From Enchytraeus crypticus (lineage: Eukaryota > Annelida > Clitellata > Enchytraeida > Enchytraeidae): a DNA stretch of 64,000 nt. The DNA lies in contig CAJHZI010000767.1 in assembly GCA_905160935.1 (NCBI GenBank), positions 732,001 through 796,000 on the forward strand, read 5' to 3'. Made by a program: the position numbers and the translations under genes. The notes under the pieces are model-generated. The model saw nothing but the letters and a program-made list of their open reading frames with translations, ran no database searches and was not told the origin of the DNA. This document shows, piece after piece, positions 21,000 through 33,180 of the stretch. Within the stretch, counting starts at the first letter, position 1. Each line of letters begins with the position of its first letter.

Positions 21000-21850
21000 A
21001 TATGACAAGTAGTGAACTAATACAAGTAAGAGGTTTCTGGAAATACAAAGGGGCGCTGGACTCTTTTAGATACAGTCAAACTTCGTCAAGTTTGTGTGAC
21101 AGTTTTTGATGAATTCAAAGATGGCGAGATAAAAGAAAACCCATTTACTGTTCGAGTCTGTTGTAATGGAAACTAGACCTTATATCGAAAATCTCTCCAA
21201 CTATTCTTGACAGATTCCGTCCCTTGTAAAATCTTATTTAACTCAGCTAAAGCTAAATGGAAGTAAATAAATGTGTGTAGGTAGCTGCTTTATCCTAATG
21301 TTTTCGAATAACAGCAAATTAGACGATTAGGAATGTATGCCGGGACTTAAAGCCAATAATGTCAGAGAAAATTAAATATAAAATCCAAAGGAAGAATTCG
21401 ATGTACGGGTGTACACATGTTTGCGTAGTATGTGTGAAGGCACAGAATATGTGACCCATTTCATTCCGTGCGCTGTTTATAAAGTGTGTGTGTTAAGAAT
21501 ATTAAATAGAGTGGAAACATTATTGACAGTCTGAATGATTGATGATCTTAAAACAACAATGATGCAGATCAATCAGACTTCTAAACCGGAAAACAGAAGA
21601 ATTGCACCTGACAAACATGGTTTGAAAATATAAAAATATTAGAGCTCATGTTATCAACTGATTTGACACTTGCCCTTTGCATTAACTAACAGATTTTATC
21701 ACATTTGACAAAAAACTGTACAATTAATTTTCAAAGTGAAAAATTTGTTCAGAGCCAAAAGTAGTAAATAGAATTAATAATACATTGGCATTTAACTTAG
21801 TAATTTAGACTTTGATCAAATGTTATAGCAAGGTAAGTCCCAGAAGTAAT
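21000..21850. other. AT-rich sequence, nothing recognised
   Basis: No supported gene or repeat. Confidence 0.35.
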
Positions 21851-21857
21851 TGAAAAA

Positions 21858-21990
21858 GAGAGTGAAGGAAATGAAGAGAGTGGAGTAAGATGGGTTTGGA
21901 GGGAACAAGTGGAGTAAGATGGGTTTGGAGGGATGAAGAGAGTGAAGTAAGATGGGTTTTGAGGGAATGAAGAGAGTGGAGTAAGATGTG
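21858..21990. repeat. About 34-bp minisatellite, 4 copies
   Basis: Unit resembling GAATGAAGAGAGTGGAGTAA plus GATGGGTTTGGAGG, with one shortened copy. Confidence 0.85.
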
Positions 21991-22339
21991 CACTGCTGTA
22001 CAGTCAGGGCGCAGGAAGAAGGACAAACCGGTTCAATCCAGAAATAATTTCCTTCCAAGTACGACCAATATCGACTTGTTTGAAAAGAGAAGCTGCAGAC
22101 AATTGCAACAATTTATTATAGCAAAGCATCTTTATGAATGCAAGTTCCAAACAACTTAAGTCTACCCTTTTATGCCTTTCAGTTGGTCCTACAATTGCAT
22201 AGTCATACCAAACGTATCACGCGCGATTTTTGATTAGAGGTTAATAGCCATGGCTCTTTTCAGTAACTTATAACTAGAGATGGGAATCGAAGCGAACCGA
22301 ACCCAAAAATCTGGAATTTTAGCCGAACCGAACCGAACT

Positions 22340-23425
22340 CGAACCCAGACTCTGGCCGAACCCGAACGAACTCGAACTTCTGGCCGAACCCGAACGAACT
22401 CGAACTCAGACTCTGGCCGAACCCGAACGAACTCTAACTCTGACTTGGTCCAAACCGAACCGAAGATCCTCTCTCCCTCGCCAGCTTCAGGAGAAAGGAA
22501 CACTTTTCTTTTAAGTTCTTTTTCAAAGGCTGCATTAAAATATTATGGAGAATGTTTGACATTATGTAAAGATATTAAGAACAATACAGATACATATAAT
22601 AGTTTTGCATTTACAAGTTTTACAGTACCTAACAGCATATATTCAGTTAAGGCTGTTTCCAATACAACTTTAAAATTAACAACAGATAGCGTTACAAAAA
22701 CCACAGGTATTTCAGATACGACCGATTATTCGTACCGATTAAACATCAGGTACGACTGAATTTCAGATTATAAAAGATGACATAAAAAGCAAAGATACGT
22801 TTACTTTTTTCTTAGCGTAATTAAAGCATAATGGCTCATACATCTTATGCATAGCGATATTATAAACACCAATAAATAATTCTAATGCTTTAAGTTAATC
22901 GTAGTGAGTGGCGAACTCGAACCCAGACTCTGGCCGAACCTGAACGGAACTCGAACCTTGACTTCGTCTATACAGAACCGAACAGAACTCCTGAAGTTCG
23001 TTTCTCCTTTGCCAGCCTCAGGAGAAAAGAACACTTTTCTTTTGAGCTATTTTTCAAAGGCTGCATTAAAATATTATGAAGAATGTTTGTCATTATACAA
23101 AGATAGTAACAACAATACATTGAATTCAGATACATATAATAGTTTTGCGCTTATAAGTCCTAGAGTATCTAAAACCATATATTCAGGTAAAGCTGGTTCC
23201 GATACACTTTTAAAATTAACAACAGATAGCATTAGAAATGTCACAGGTATTTCAGATACCTATCTGGTACGACTAAATTTGAGATTACAAAATAAGACAT
23301 AAAAAGCAATGTTAGTTTTTATTGGCTTAATTAAAACATAATGGCCCATACATCTAATTCATGGCGATATTACACACACAAATAAATATTTTGAATGCTT
23401 TGAGTTAACCGTAGAGAGTGGTGCG
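22340..23425. repeat. Tandem duplication of the hAT left end
   Basis: Both halves share, in order, the CCGAACC array, CTCGCCAGCTTCAGGAGAAA-like sequence, GGCTGCATTAAAATATTATG, ACAGATAGCGTTACAAAA-like sequence and AATGCTTTAAGTTAAtCGTA-like sequence. The copies differ by many substitutions and small indels, so the duplication is not recent. Confidence 0.85.
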
Positions 23426-24177
23426 GAGGAAAATTAGTCAGCCATATTATTATTAGCTATATTGCACAGTAAAATACTTCTAAATTAAAACAGTACAAAC
23501 CATTTTTTAGATTAGTAGCACCAGTTGTAGATATGCATTGAAATCCCCTAACCTCATACAGGCTGTACATAGACTAGACTGCTGTTTATAAAACTTTCAG
23601 GCAATTTGTGCGAAATGAGATACAAAATTAACTCAAATAGCACAAATTACTAGAAATAGGCTGTCCTTATAAGCCGTGCTTAAATTATTGACATTACTAC
23701 CTAATAGAAAGTACTATTAAGGAAATTTTAAACAGGCATATAACTATTTTTTATTTTTGATTACTCCAACTCGCAAACGTGTAAACAAAAGAAATTAATT
23801 AGAAAAAACAAATTGATTAAAAAGTGACTGTTTTGGCCTAATGCTTATTCGCTAGTTTTAATTTAGTTTATTTTAATTTCTCATATTGTGAAATACATTA
23901 ATATGTGCAGCTGTTGGTGAAGAAATTATCTGATATGAGTAAGGCTCAGAAGGATTCTGATCTTACTGAATTAGATTTACTAATATCTAGATATAGCTAT
24001 GGCTGGTGGCATGGTATATCTATGGTATATTGTTTTAATTTGCAGCTAAATGCTCTGCGGTAAATTCATTCAGTGTGGGGATTTGTTTTGATTATAGTTA
24101 CAGACAATTACGATTTTGTAGTACGATATGTTGACATCATCTATTCAACTAAGTGCTATTCAACTAAGCGAAATCGG

Positions 24178-24262
24178 AATCGCCGGTGGCTTTAATGGTA
24201 TTGATGCTAGGCTTTAGATCATGGGTTCGGTGTTCGATTCTGGCTCGAGTCAATTTTATTTT
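24178..24262 (+). other. tRNA-like SINE head inside hAT element
   Basis: It has GGTGGCTTTAATGGTATTG as an A-box-like part and GTTCGGTGTTCGATTCTGG containing a B box. An AT-rich body follows. No intact acceptor stem. Confidence 0.45.
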
Positions 24263-24504
24263 CTTAAATTTTACTCACTTTTATTACTTTCTTAGGAATA
24301 GGGTTAGAGTATGGGGTAGGGGTTAGAGTTTTGGAATAGTTAAAAACATTTAATTAAATTTAAAATTACTTTGTTTTTGACAATTGACAGGCCTATAGTC
24401 CTATTAGACCTTAAAAAATCCCGACAGTTCTCTTCCGCTGAGCATTTAATTAAGATATCCAAGAATTTGGAATAATACATAACATCTCAAACCTCAAACA
24501 ATTA

Positions 24505-24574
24505 CAGTAATAATAATAATAATAATAAGTAATAGAACTTCGGGTTCTTTACACCCGAGGGAAAAAATACAGAA

Positions 24575-24621
<47 letters not shown>

Positions 24622-24640
24622 TAATAATAATCAACTAATT
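24505..24640 (+). repeat. (AAT)n with retroelement 3'-end motif
   Basis: GGGTTCTTTACACCCGAGGG between two AAT tracts matches the motif at 3300-3335 on the other strand. Confidence 0.6.
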
Positions 24641-25111
24641 AATAATAGTTAACCTACGCAACGTCTTATGAAACATTTTTCCGAGTTTATGTAAGAATTA
24701 GTAGTTTAGGCTCAGACTAGATCTAGTAAACGCTCATTTGCTTGCTGAGTCGATATGTGTATTTGCTATCTATCAATTTGGTGCAAATGTTTGCTTATTG
24801 AACAAATCAATTCACAATTTCATATGGAATATTATTTTGATAAATACCTGTATGTCAATTACCACTGAAGTAACAAGATTAAGAGTAGGGCTGAAGGTTA
24901 GTATTGTTTCATTATCTTATATTTGTAAATTTCTTCTATTGATTCGAAACCGAGACTTTTGAGTCGAGACCTTTGTCTCGACCCTATATACTGTGTTGCA
25001 TTCAAATTTATAATTAAGCTTATAAAAAGGCTATTTCGTAGATTGGCAAGATATGTTAGGTGGACTCGACATGGACTCAAATTCCAAGTACTTGTCCTCA
25101 ATTTCACAATT

Positions 25112-25250
25112 AAAAAAGTAAAGCTACTGTTAACGTTAGTTTCCTTACTCGAAAGCGATGTCAGTGACGGGCGAGCCCAGGTTTCGAATCAGGCACATAC
25201 TGATCCATGGTCGAATATCTTATCGACATCGCCATTGGCTCCAGCCTATA
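25112..25250 (-). mobile_element. tRNA-derived SINE (family 1) nested in hAT element
   Basis: Reverse copy with GTTAACGTTAGTTTCCTTAC core, GAGCCCAGGTTTCGAATCAG B-box region and CGCCATTGGCTCCAGCC head complement. It interrupts the interior of the hAT element at 22275-26259 and so is younger than it. Confidence 0.85.
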
Positions 25251-26699
25251 ATTACAGTCTCTTACGTGTCCCAATCCATACATCTCTGAAAATGCTTGGC
25301 TCAATCTAGGTAGTCTATTCGTATGAAATTCAAATTATGAAATTTTCTAATTATAGAGTATCATCGTAACATAATCGTAGCTAGATTTACAAATATTTAT
25401 AGAAAATATGCTTAGGCTATCTGGAGCAAATAATTTTGCACCATAGTAATGCATTCAGTTTTCTTCACTATTTTCTTAATTTCGTAATTAACCTGAGTTT
25501 CTAATTTTAAACCTTAAGGTAATTATGAATTTTATTACTGGTTCAATTGATAGAAAATTTTATATATTGATCACATTTCTGTAGAAGTACACAGGTGTTT
25601 ACAGAATCGTCCTTATTTGACATTTATATGTTGATAAATTGCATTTTGTCTTCGAAAGACTGGATCAAATTTTAGCCAAGATTATTCCGCATGATTATAA
25701 AAGTTTAGGCATAATGGCAAAATTTATTTTTAATTGATGCGGTATTCTATTTGCTGGTTAAAATCAAAGAGAATATTTCAGATACAGCAAGAAAGCTGAA
25801 TATGTATTTTATGAACCTTTGGCGATTAACTTAGAATTTTTTAAGAAAAGCACAGAAATAAAGACTACCTTTCTTTTTTCATTGTCATATTTATACTCGG
25901 GGGTAAATTGTGGCAGTTAACATGATTTCATGTATTGTTTTTAAGTACATTTACCAAAATCCATGTTAAACATGTTTATCTTAACCATGTTTATTACAAC
26001 TTTATAGGTAATGTTAAATAATTGCAACATTATCCAAACCATTTCGAACTCGAATCGAACTCTTGTGAGGTGGAAAGCAAGCCGAACCCGAACCGAACCC
26101 GAACTCTTGTTCTAACCGAATCCGAACCGAACTTTCATTTTCAACAAACCGAACCGAACTCTCAAATTGCCAACTGCTAACCGAACCCGAACCGAACTTT
26201 CATTTTCACCGAAACGAACCGAACCCGAACTCTGGAAATTCATAAAATTCCCATCTCTACTTATAACACTACTAAAATGTAATTATTTTTATTAGGCCTA
26301 TTCTGCGTTGCTGCTAATAAACGTTGGTATTCTGTGATCTGTATTTAAAGTAGCCTTGTTAAGACAGACACAAATATGTAGACTAAAACGACAAAATCTT
26401 CCTTTGACAAAGTAAAAAAGGTAATCACGCAGATAAATTATACGTAATTGGGGATTTTAAGAGTTATTATAAAGTACCAACTACGTATTATTCGTCTTCC
26501 AAGCGTATATCGGACTCGTTCAACAGTCGTTTAGACAATGCTTTACTGTTGACTGTTAGGAGTTGTTTTAACAGTATGGGCGAAATTTTTAAAATTAATT
26601 GTAAAATTCGGCCGACTGGTAGCTTCTATTCGACCGACGACAATCACGTTTGTGGAGCGAAATATTTCGGCTGGGCTAGTCTTGAGTTATATACATGTA

Positions 26700-26812
26700 C
26701 TTTGAACCTGTGCTCACAAGGAGCGGATTACGCGTTGACTGACCTGGGCTTTGATTCCAGGCCACTTGCATCTGAGGCGAACACTCTAACGATTATGCCA
26801 TATCACCTACAA
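26700..26812 (-). other. tRNA-like segment, probable SINE
   Basis: On the minus strand GTGATATGGCATAATCGTTA reads as an A-box region and GGCCTGGAATCAAAGCCCAGG as a B-box stem. No CCA-side pairing to make a clean cloverleaf. Confidence 0.45.
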
Positions 26813-26819
26813 GAGTACG

Positions 26820-27740
26820 CTTTAAGGGACAGTATTATCTACAATAATTTAAAATCTAAGGTATGCGTAAAACAAGGTATCATTTGGTTCAACTGCTAAT
26901 TACACCTGTAGTGGCTATACTTAATTATTGAATCCTCTAGATAGAGAAATTGATAGAAAGACCGTTAACGCTCGGTGGGGTAGAATAACTCTTATACACT
27001 TCTCTCTCCAGAAAATGGTTAAAAGAATGATCCACGAAATGGCATACTGGCAGCAGACTTATTAGAGTTATCGCTGATCCGTTAAACAAAAAGACTCGCA
27101 AAAGGACTCCACATTTTTGCAGAGACCCCTACCTAGCAAGAAAGATTGCTCTTAACTGCGCTTCTGAGGCTCCTTTAAAGGTAAGCATCATTAAAGCTTG
27201 ATATCCAAAGGATTATCTGAATAAAACTCCGGCTAATTAGGCTCGATATCTACATGTATATGAAGTAAAGCATAATTGACTTCAATTTAAATATAGCAAC
27301 TTAAATCTGAAACCAACATGCAGTTATTGACTTTTAGCATTGATCTATTAGTTAATTTAACAATGATTTACAAATTTAAAATCGATTCATTTAATTATCA
27401 CGAATCGACTGATTGATTCAGCATTCAGTTGAGACCCTTTCTGAACAAAGCAACCCAAGCCGGTCAAATGCTGGGCTTTCACTTTTTCAGTTTCAATCGG
27501 ATTACTGCATAAAAACGTGAAATAAATGCGTCTCTTCTCTTTGCTCGGCTGCAGTATTAAGCCAAGAGGTCCTTTGAGAATTGCGTAATCCAATTAGTTG
27601 AAGCCAAATACAGAGACGTGAATGGATTCCACATTGAACGACCCGCGTCAGTGATATTGAATAGCGAATCCAACCCCCAGGCTCCACCCCTCGCCCGTTC
27701 AATTTAATGATCATTTCATAAAGTTGCGATCCAGTTTAAA
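26820..27740. other. No supported gene
   Basis: A moderately GC-rich patch at 27530-27715 contains minus-strand ORFs of 68-70 codons without motifs or splice context. Confidence 0.3.
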
Positions 27741-27764
27741 AACGTCTATTTTGTTCTTTTTCAC

Positions 27765-27892
27765 TATCAAAACCAAGTTCAAAAATCAATTTACTGTTCG
27801 ATAGCATGCCGATGACGGGAAGAACTGGATTTGAACCATGCACCTACGGATCCGTTGTCGAACAATATGCCAACACGCCACCGGCTCACCGG
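27765..27892 (-). mobile_element. tRNA-derived SINE (family 1 relative)
   Basis: TTTACTGTTCGATAGCATGC core, GAACTGGATTTGAACCATGC (B-box complement) and CAACACGCCACCGGCTCACC head complement. It differs from the main family in the core and forms a subfamily with 58262-58402. Confidence 0.7.
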
Positions 27893-27984
27893 ATGAGCAG
27901 AACCACTGCTAAACCACGAGTGTATTCATATTAATCAACTGCCTACTGAGTTGTTCGTAGGCACCTAACTTAATCATGTATTGT

Positions 27985-28665
27985 TATCTTCTTTTATCTT
28001 CGTGTCAACATATGAATAAGCCATTAAATTATTTAGCATCCCAAGTCTCGGTGTTTCCCCATCGTTCCTTCCCTCCATTCCTCCTTCAAGTTTTGACACA
28101 GTAAACCATCCCCTCCCAGTACATGACCTAACCAAATCTTCGTTCTATTGTTTATTATATTTGCTAATTGTCTATATGTTCCAACTCTATTTATCAAGTC
28201 TTAGTTTGTAAATAGTCAGTCTATCTCATCTTCTCCCTTCTTCTTCACAGCTACATTTTGAGTACATCCTTTTTCGAACATCTTACTACTTTCATAACGT
28301 TTATGTTCTTCAGCCGTACCGAAGCACGGTACACACTACAACAACAACAACAACAATGCGATTAGATTGCTACTGTTGTTCGTGACAACAGCGAGTACTG
28401 TGGAACCAAATCAAAACCGATCAGCAGAATGTTGGTGATCAAAAGACTAAGAGAACACTAAAGTGCTTCCAATCATTATTCTCGTGTATTTCTTCAAAGG
28501 CTTTGGTAGTAGTTCTTTCACAAACTAAAGGCCTCTGTCGTGGCGTAATTACACATTTTATTTCAATTCCAAAATTCTCATCTTCTATTATAACGTGTTC
28601 TAAACATTTGAAGCTTCCTACCTGCTTCAAATGAGCTCTCTATTGCTGTTTCGGATATCTAGCCG
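27985..28665 (-). mobile_element. LINE fragment (recurrent family)
   Basis: Its plus-strand blocks (CATATGAATAAGCCATTAAA, CTAATTGTCTATATG, ACTAAAGGCCTCTGTCGTGG) parallel the copy at 9090-9520. A (CAA)n-containing segment at about 28320-28480 matches the family's 3' tail (compare 34340-34475 in reverse) and looks like a second truncated copy inserted in the same orientation. Confidence 0.6.
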
Positions 28666-28669
28666 TTAA

Positions 28670-30150
28670 TCATTGAGGGATTCAAATAAGGAGTGCTGTT
28701 GGACAGAATAAATATCGTTTTAAATAAAAGTTTTACTTTTTCATAATACATCATCGCAAGACTATCATCGTTAAAACTTTGATCATTGTTGATTAAGATC
28801 AATGGAAAATTAATTAAGTTAAATGAATAATAGTTTAATAGAAAACGGTGATTGAACAGATTGGTAGAAATATTGCCTAAATATTCATAATTAATATAAT
28901 ACTATTAGTTAGTACTACATATATATATGTACTTAAAATAAAAGTATACTACCAATAAATAACAGTTAAAATCAAGAAGCATAAAAAATTAACATCATAC
29001 TTATTACCTTAAATATCAGCCAGTGGAATGATCTGATCTATATTCATGAATGTTGAGGTTTAAGGTAGTTTAGCCCAATGTATGTATAAGTAGGAGTGTT
29101 GTTAGATGATTTAAAGTTCCAATGATGTGTAGACAATTTATATATTTAAATTTCAATGTAATTTTCTTTAGCTTACTATAATTGACCTCTCTCTGTAAAG
29201 AAGTCTAGAAGATCGATTTCAGCCATGACTCTGCTATATACATGTAGGTTTTCATTGTTAATAATAAAAATAACAACAATGAGTAATAGTATAAATGACA
29301 TTGCATATTTGTATACACTTCATGATATAAAACTTTGTAACATTTAAAATTAAGGCTATTTCAACAGCTTTACTATCAAAACTTATTAATTGGATTGAAA
29401 CTGTGTATAATTTGTCTACTAAACACAAATTTAAATTTTCAATTTCAGAAATATTGTTACTTTTTAAATAGAAATTTCTCCACTTTTAAGATTCTTAATC
29501 AAATAGGGCCCAACTATTTCAAGTAAGCTTCAGTGACTACGCCAATCGTTTTATTATTTTAGTAACTTAACGACTGCAGTAACCTTCACAGCACAATGCA
29601 CATGGAATAGGAAAACAAGAGGGATATTCCACTGCAACACAATACCAGGAGCGCAAGAGAAAAGCCAGAACCAGCGGCAGTGCGATACAGGATCTATCTC
29701 GAGAGTTGTTTAGTAAACGTTGATAGACAAAATCAGTCAATTCACCGTACACCCACTCCCGGTTATATTCTCTAATATCTCATCAGTTGATTCTGTTGCT
29801 AAAACAAGAATCAAAATTTGGATCTACGTTGAAAAATTCTTTGCATTGATTATCTTAATGAATATTTGATTTGATCTTGTTTGTCGCTTGTAAATTACTA
29901 GGTTTGCATAGGTTAATTCAACTTAATTGTAAATGTATGCTAATTTTTATTTCTTTTCGTTAACTTTACTTTTAAAAGATTTGTTTGAATCTACGACGTT
30001 TTGGTGAAATAAGGTCTATAATAACCTTAAATGCGGTATATATGGAGCTACTGCTAAGTAACTAATTGAAAAAGCAAAAGATTAGACACAGTTAGGGTTT
30101 TAGATAAAAGTCTGGAAGAAAGACTGCAGTTCCAAGTTGAAATTTATAGA
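28670..30150. other. AT-rich sequence, nothing firmly recognised
   Basis: The only coding-like stretch is a 61-75-codon minus ORF at about 29567-29790 without a good donor; not called. Confidence 0.3.
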
Positions 30151-30405
30151 ATGCCTCTCTCTCTCTATCTCTTCAGTGCACTGCCAAGTGGCAGGTTCAA
30201 GGTACATATTCATACTCAAAGTCTGCTTTCTCGCTCCATAAGAGCACTCCTTAGATCAACATGTTAATCCATTCACAAAGTCTATGCCTTATCCATACCT
30301 TATGTAGCCTATAGCTTGGGAAAAATATGGCTTCTGAGGTGCATGGTTTCCCGTTGCCTTCCTCAGTTAGGTGGATTAATTACCATTTAGTCCGGGGGGA
30401 AAATA
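30150..30405 (-). mobile_element. SINE family 2 with LINE-derived 3' end
   Basis: Read on the minus strand: a body containing CCTCAGAAGCCATATTTTTC and TATAGGCTACATAAGGTATG, ending in GAACCTGCCACTTGGCAGTG and a GA-rich tail. The end block is nearly the same as the 3' end of the recurrent LINE (ACCTGCCAGTAGGCAGTGCA). Confidence 0.65.
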
Positions 30406-30439
30406 ATGAATGCCTCTAGAATGCTTCTAGAGCCCATTA

Positions 30440-30560
30440 AAGGACTTTTTGGTTAGAGTTAGCAGCTCAAGTTTTCATAAGAGACTTAAAGAGTCCGACT
30501 GGAGTTCGAATCTCTGCGAGTCGTCTTGCAAAGCTCTCCAGATTACAAGTGACTTAGCCA
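30440..30560 (+). other. tRNA-like segment, probable SINE remnant
   Basis: GTTAGAGTTAGCAGCTCAAG followed by GGAGTTCGAATCTCTGCGAG (B box) with partial anticodon-arm-like spacing. Confidence 0.4.
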
Positions 30561-30699
30561 CCGGTACTACACATCTAACGTTTGGCAATAACTTCAAAAG
30601 TTACATCTACATGTACCACGATATCATTAGTAGTAATATACTGACTAATATACAGTATATTGTGTAATATATATATATAATATACCTAATTACCAGTCG

Positions 30700-30945
30700 A
30701 GAATGAGAAGGCCTAGTCATGTAGCTCACTGAGAAAGGCAGAGGAGGATGTCATGAAGAGAGTTTGGAGGGATAATATGGAGGCTAACTTTGCAAGACGT
30801 AACGCGAAAAATGGAATGCGGTGATTAAGAGAGATTTGACAAGTAGGGATTGACTGATGATAAGGTATGAGACACAGAGAAGCAGAGAAGGCCTATTCGT
30901 ATCCTTATCTTAGCTAAACTGGGATGGGATGCTGATGATGATTTA
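30700..30945 (+). mobile_element. Possible LINE 3'-terminal fragment
   Basis: Plus-strand translation around 30735-30820 reads EDVMKRVWRDNMEANFARRN, reminiscent of LINE C-terminal tails that follow the RT. It ends in GATGCTGATGATGATTTAT. Low certainty. Confidence 0.3.
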
Positions 30946-32021
30946 TATTACGAGTAATATAAGTATATTACCCTTTTTTATTTTTTATTTTTAAATTGTA
31001 CTTTAAATTGTAAATCAATAGTAACAGCAGTCACCAAATAATTAGTTCTACCTCAATTAAAGCTATTTATTATCTGAAAATTTCCGGTTGCGTGAACATT
31101 AAAACTCATTCGTGGTACCGCCGTCTTTGATGATGTTAGCGGTCAGGGTTTCCAATGTCAAAATAATAAATTGTCTATATTTAGAATGCGGGACTCTGAC
31201 CGGATATAGCTAGCGGATAATGATAGCGGATGATTAGAGAGAGGCGATGCTGGCATCGCTTCAATGGCCGTCGGTCAATCCTTCTATCCTTAATTAATTT
31301 CCATGACGCGGACTCGAAAAGCAGATCCGTTCAGGTGGAAAGTCTGAGAAAAACGATTCGAATATGATCTCTGTCATGAATCTATTAGTGAGGTAATTAC
31401 GTTAGTAGCAGATAAACTGGAAAACAAAGCAAGAGGTCGCTGGTTTTAAACCAGATCGTATATGATGGCACATTTAATAAACCTTAAATGCAGAAATACA
31501 CTTTAACCTTATATTTATATTGATATATTTATATTTATAGTTACACTAAAATTAAATAAAGATAATCTAAACCTCCAGATACTATCAAGGAGTCTCCAAG
31601 GGATTTTTAGCAGTAAATAAATGTAATTTAATAATTCAATATTTGCCGAATTCAGACTATTTAAACAAATATCAATATATAACTTAAACATAATTATAAT
31701 CTAAATATCAAGATGCTATCTAATAGTGTCAAATGGATTTTAAGCAGTGAATACATGTAATTTAACAATTCTATATTTACTGAATTGAGTCTATCTAAAG
31801 TATTGATTAAAGTTTAATTTATAACTTAATACTCAATATCAATAATTATACATTAACGATATATTAAAATGGTTTGAAATATTGTAAGAGAGAGAGAGAG
31901 TAAAATAATTGTGCATAGAATGATGTCATATCTTTACTTAATGATGACTGATTGATAGATTGCTCGACTGACTGATTCATTGATTGTTTGCTTGATACTG
32001 TAAAAGAGTACAACGACAAAC
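30946..32021. other. AT-rich, no supported gene
   Basis: Probable intron downstream of the exon 32022-32517. A short (GA)n lies at 31889-31902. Confidence 0.35.
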
Positions 32022-32517
32022 CTCCTCAGCGATGATTTCACTGAACACCTGGTCAACATCATCTATGAATTCATCCACTATACAGAACGCGGCGTCTGAC
32101 CATGACCTTCTACCCCGCCCGGCCTCACCGTCAGGCCGCACCTCTGAGGAAGACGACAACGAATACAGAGACCTCTCGGAGATGGAAGAGGAAATGGAAG
32201 AATTCATGGAAACTGGGGAAGCCCTTCGACCTGCCGATGATATCGACTGATGAACTCTACAAGGACTTCCCTTGTCATTCTGTCCACCGGCATCAGGTCG
32301 TTGAGTGGCGATGGATGGAGAAGCCACAGTGGATGAAGCCTTCAGAGTTGAGGAAGATGAGGCGGAAGAGGAAGAAGGCCCATGAATAGATTTAGCGTGG
32401 AAGTGGTCCAAGGGCTGGGACCCTGGATGAGTTCCATCTCTCAGTGGTGGGGACTGTCGCAGAGGAACTGAGCTGCTGGTGGAACCGGAAGCGATATCGG
32501 AGGGTATATGGTTCGCC
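32022..32517 (-). CDS. Probable upstream exon of the same gene, Ser-rich
   Basis: An open stretch of 165 codons plus one leading base lies between acceptor TATGCCAG and donor GAG/GTTTGT. It begins ANHIPSDIASGSTSSSV, has several Ser-rich tracts (GPSSSSASSSS, SMNSSISSSISE) and ends with the acidic amphipathic sequence IVDEFIDDVDQVFSEIIAEE. It ends in phase 0, and the exon at 9984-11174 begins in phase 0, so the two can be neighbours across a 20.8-kb intron. It is GC-richer than its surroundings. Low-complexity, acidic/Ser-rich sequence is in keeping with the disordered part of a long tail. I do not recognise a domain. The join to the MyTH4 gene is an inference; it could belong to a different minus-strand gene. 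Confidence 0.55.
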
Positions 32518-32669
32518 CTGGCATAGCAAACGTAAAATATTTGATACGTTTAGAAATTATAATATAAATAATTTAGATACCTTCAAAGATACATTTACTA
32601 ATTAGACTCTGTTAAAAAATTATAATTATATTTTAAAATGTGCGCTTTCGCCACTAGTTATCAGGGCGT

Positions 32670-32806
32670 GCCAAAACTAAAGCCGATGTCAGTTTAATCT
32701 CTCGAAAGCGGTATCAGTGTCTGGAAAGCCCAAGACTTAAACCTACACACACAGACTAGAGGGGCCAGAAAACCTTACCGACATCGTCGCTGACTCCAGC
32801 CATTTA
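32670..32806 (-). mobile_element. tRNA-derived SINE (family 1), old copy
   Basis: GATGTCAGTTTAATCTCTCG core, CCAAGACTTAAACCTACACA (degraded B box) and CCGACATCGTCGCTGACTCC head complement; strongly diverged. It lies about 150 bp upstream of the acceptor of exon 32022-32517. Confidence 0.7.
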
Positions 32807-32939
32807 TACACTTAATCTACGCTGATGCTGATAATTGTAAATATGAATGAATTTAAATCATTAAAATGTGGCTAAATACGCCAATATCACTCACAGGTTT
32901 AAAATGCTAAGAAATATATTTCTTAGGATCAATGCAATA

Positions 32940-33180
32940 TTGATGCATGACCTCTCCCTCTATCTAGTGTTTTACACAGCGGCAGGTCCTAGTTACATAT
33001 GTTTACTGACATGCTGCTTTCAAGCCCTTAAGGAACACTCCATCAATTAACGAATTAATTCCTTCACAAAAGACTATGGCTTATCCACACCTTAATTTAA
33101 CCTACAGATTGGATATAATATGGCATCTGACTTGGTTTCTCGTTGCATTTCTCAGCACTTTCCAGTTGCCTCTTGCGACA
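32940..33180 (-). mobile_element. SINE family 2 copy next to a LINE of the same orientation
   Basis: It carries the family blocks CATCAATTAACGAATTAATT, CCTTCACAAAAGACTATGG and GGCATCTGACTTGGTTTCTC in order. Its LINE-like end lies at 32945-33000 (TGTTTTACACAGCGGCAGG, degraded). Confidence 0.55.

Larger units (their letters stand above)
22267..26267. mobile_element. 4-kb non-autonomous hAT element with 8-bp target duplication
   Basis: The element body is 22275-26259 (3985 bp), flanked by exact duplications CTTATAAC at 22267-22274 and 26260-26267. The terminal inverted repeat is a perfect 13 bp, TAGAGATGGGAAT, typical of hAT. Both ends carry dense arrays of CCGAAC / CGAACC motifs, a known style of subterminal transposase-binding repeat. 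The left part is duplicated in tandem (about 22340-22910 and 22911-23425). The interior holds a SINE at 25115-25250, a tRNA-like segment at 24178-24260 and an (AAT)n tract. No transposase domain was recognised; the two ORFs in the duplicated part (22280-22759, 22904-23302) look non-catalytic. Confidence 0.85.

Noticed and set aside
22280-23302. hAT transposase in the two ORFs of the 4-kb element
   Set aside because: No catalytic or zinc-finger motif; the two ORFs are simply the duplicated left end.
29567-29790. Minus ORF with MYGELTDFVYQRLLNNS
   Set aside because: Looks slightly coding-like, but no donor in the right place, no recognised family and odd Cys-rich end.
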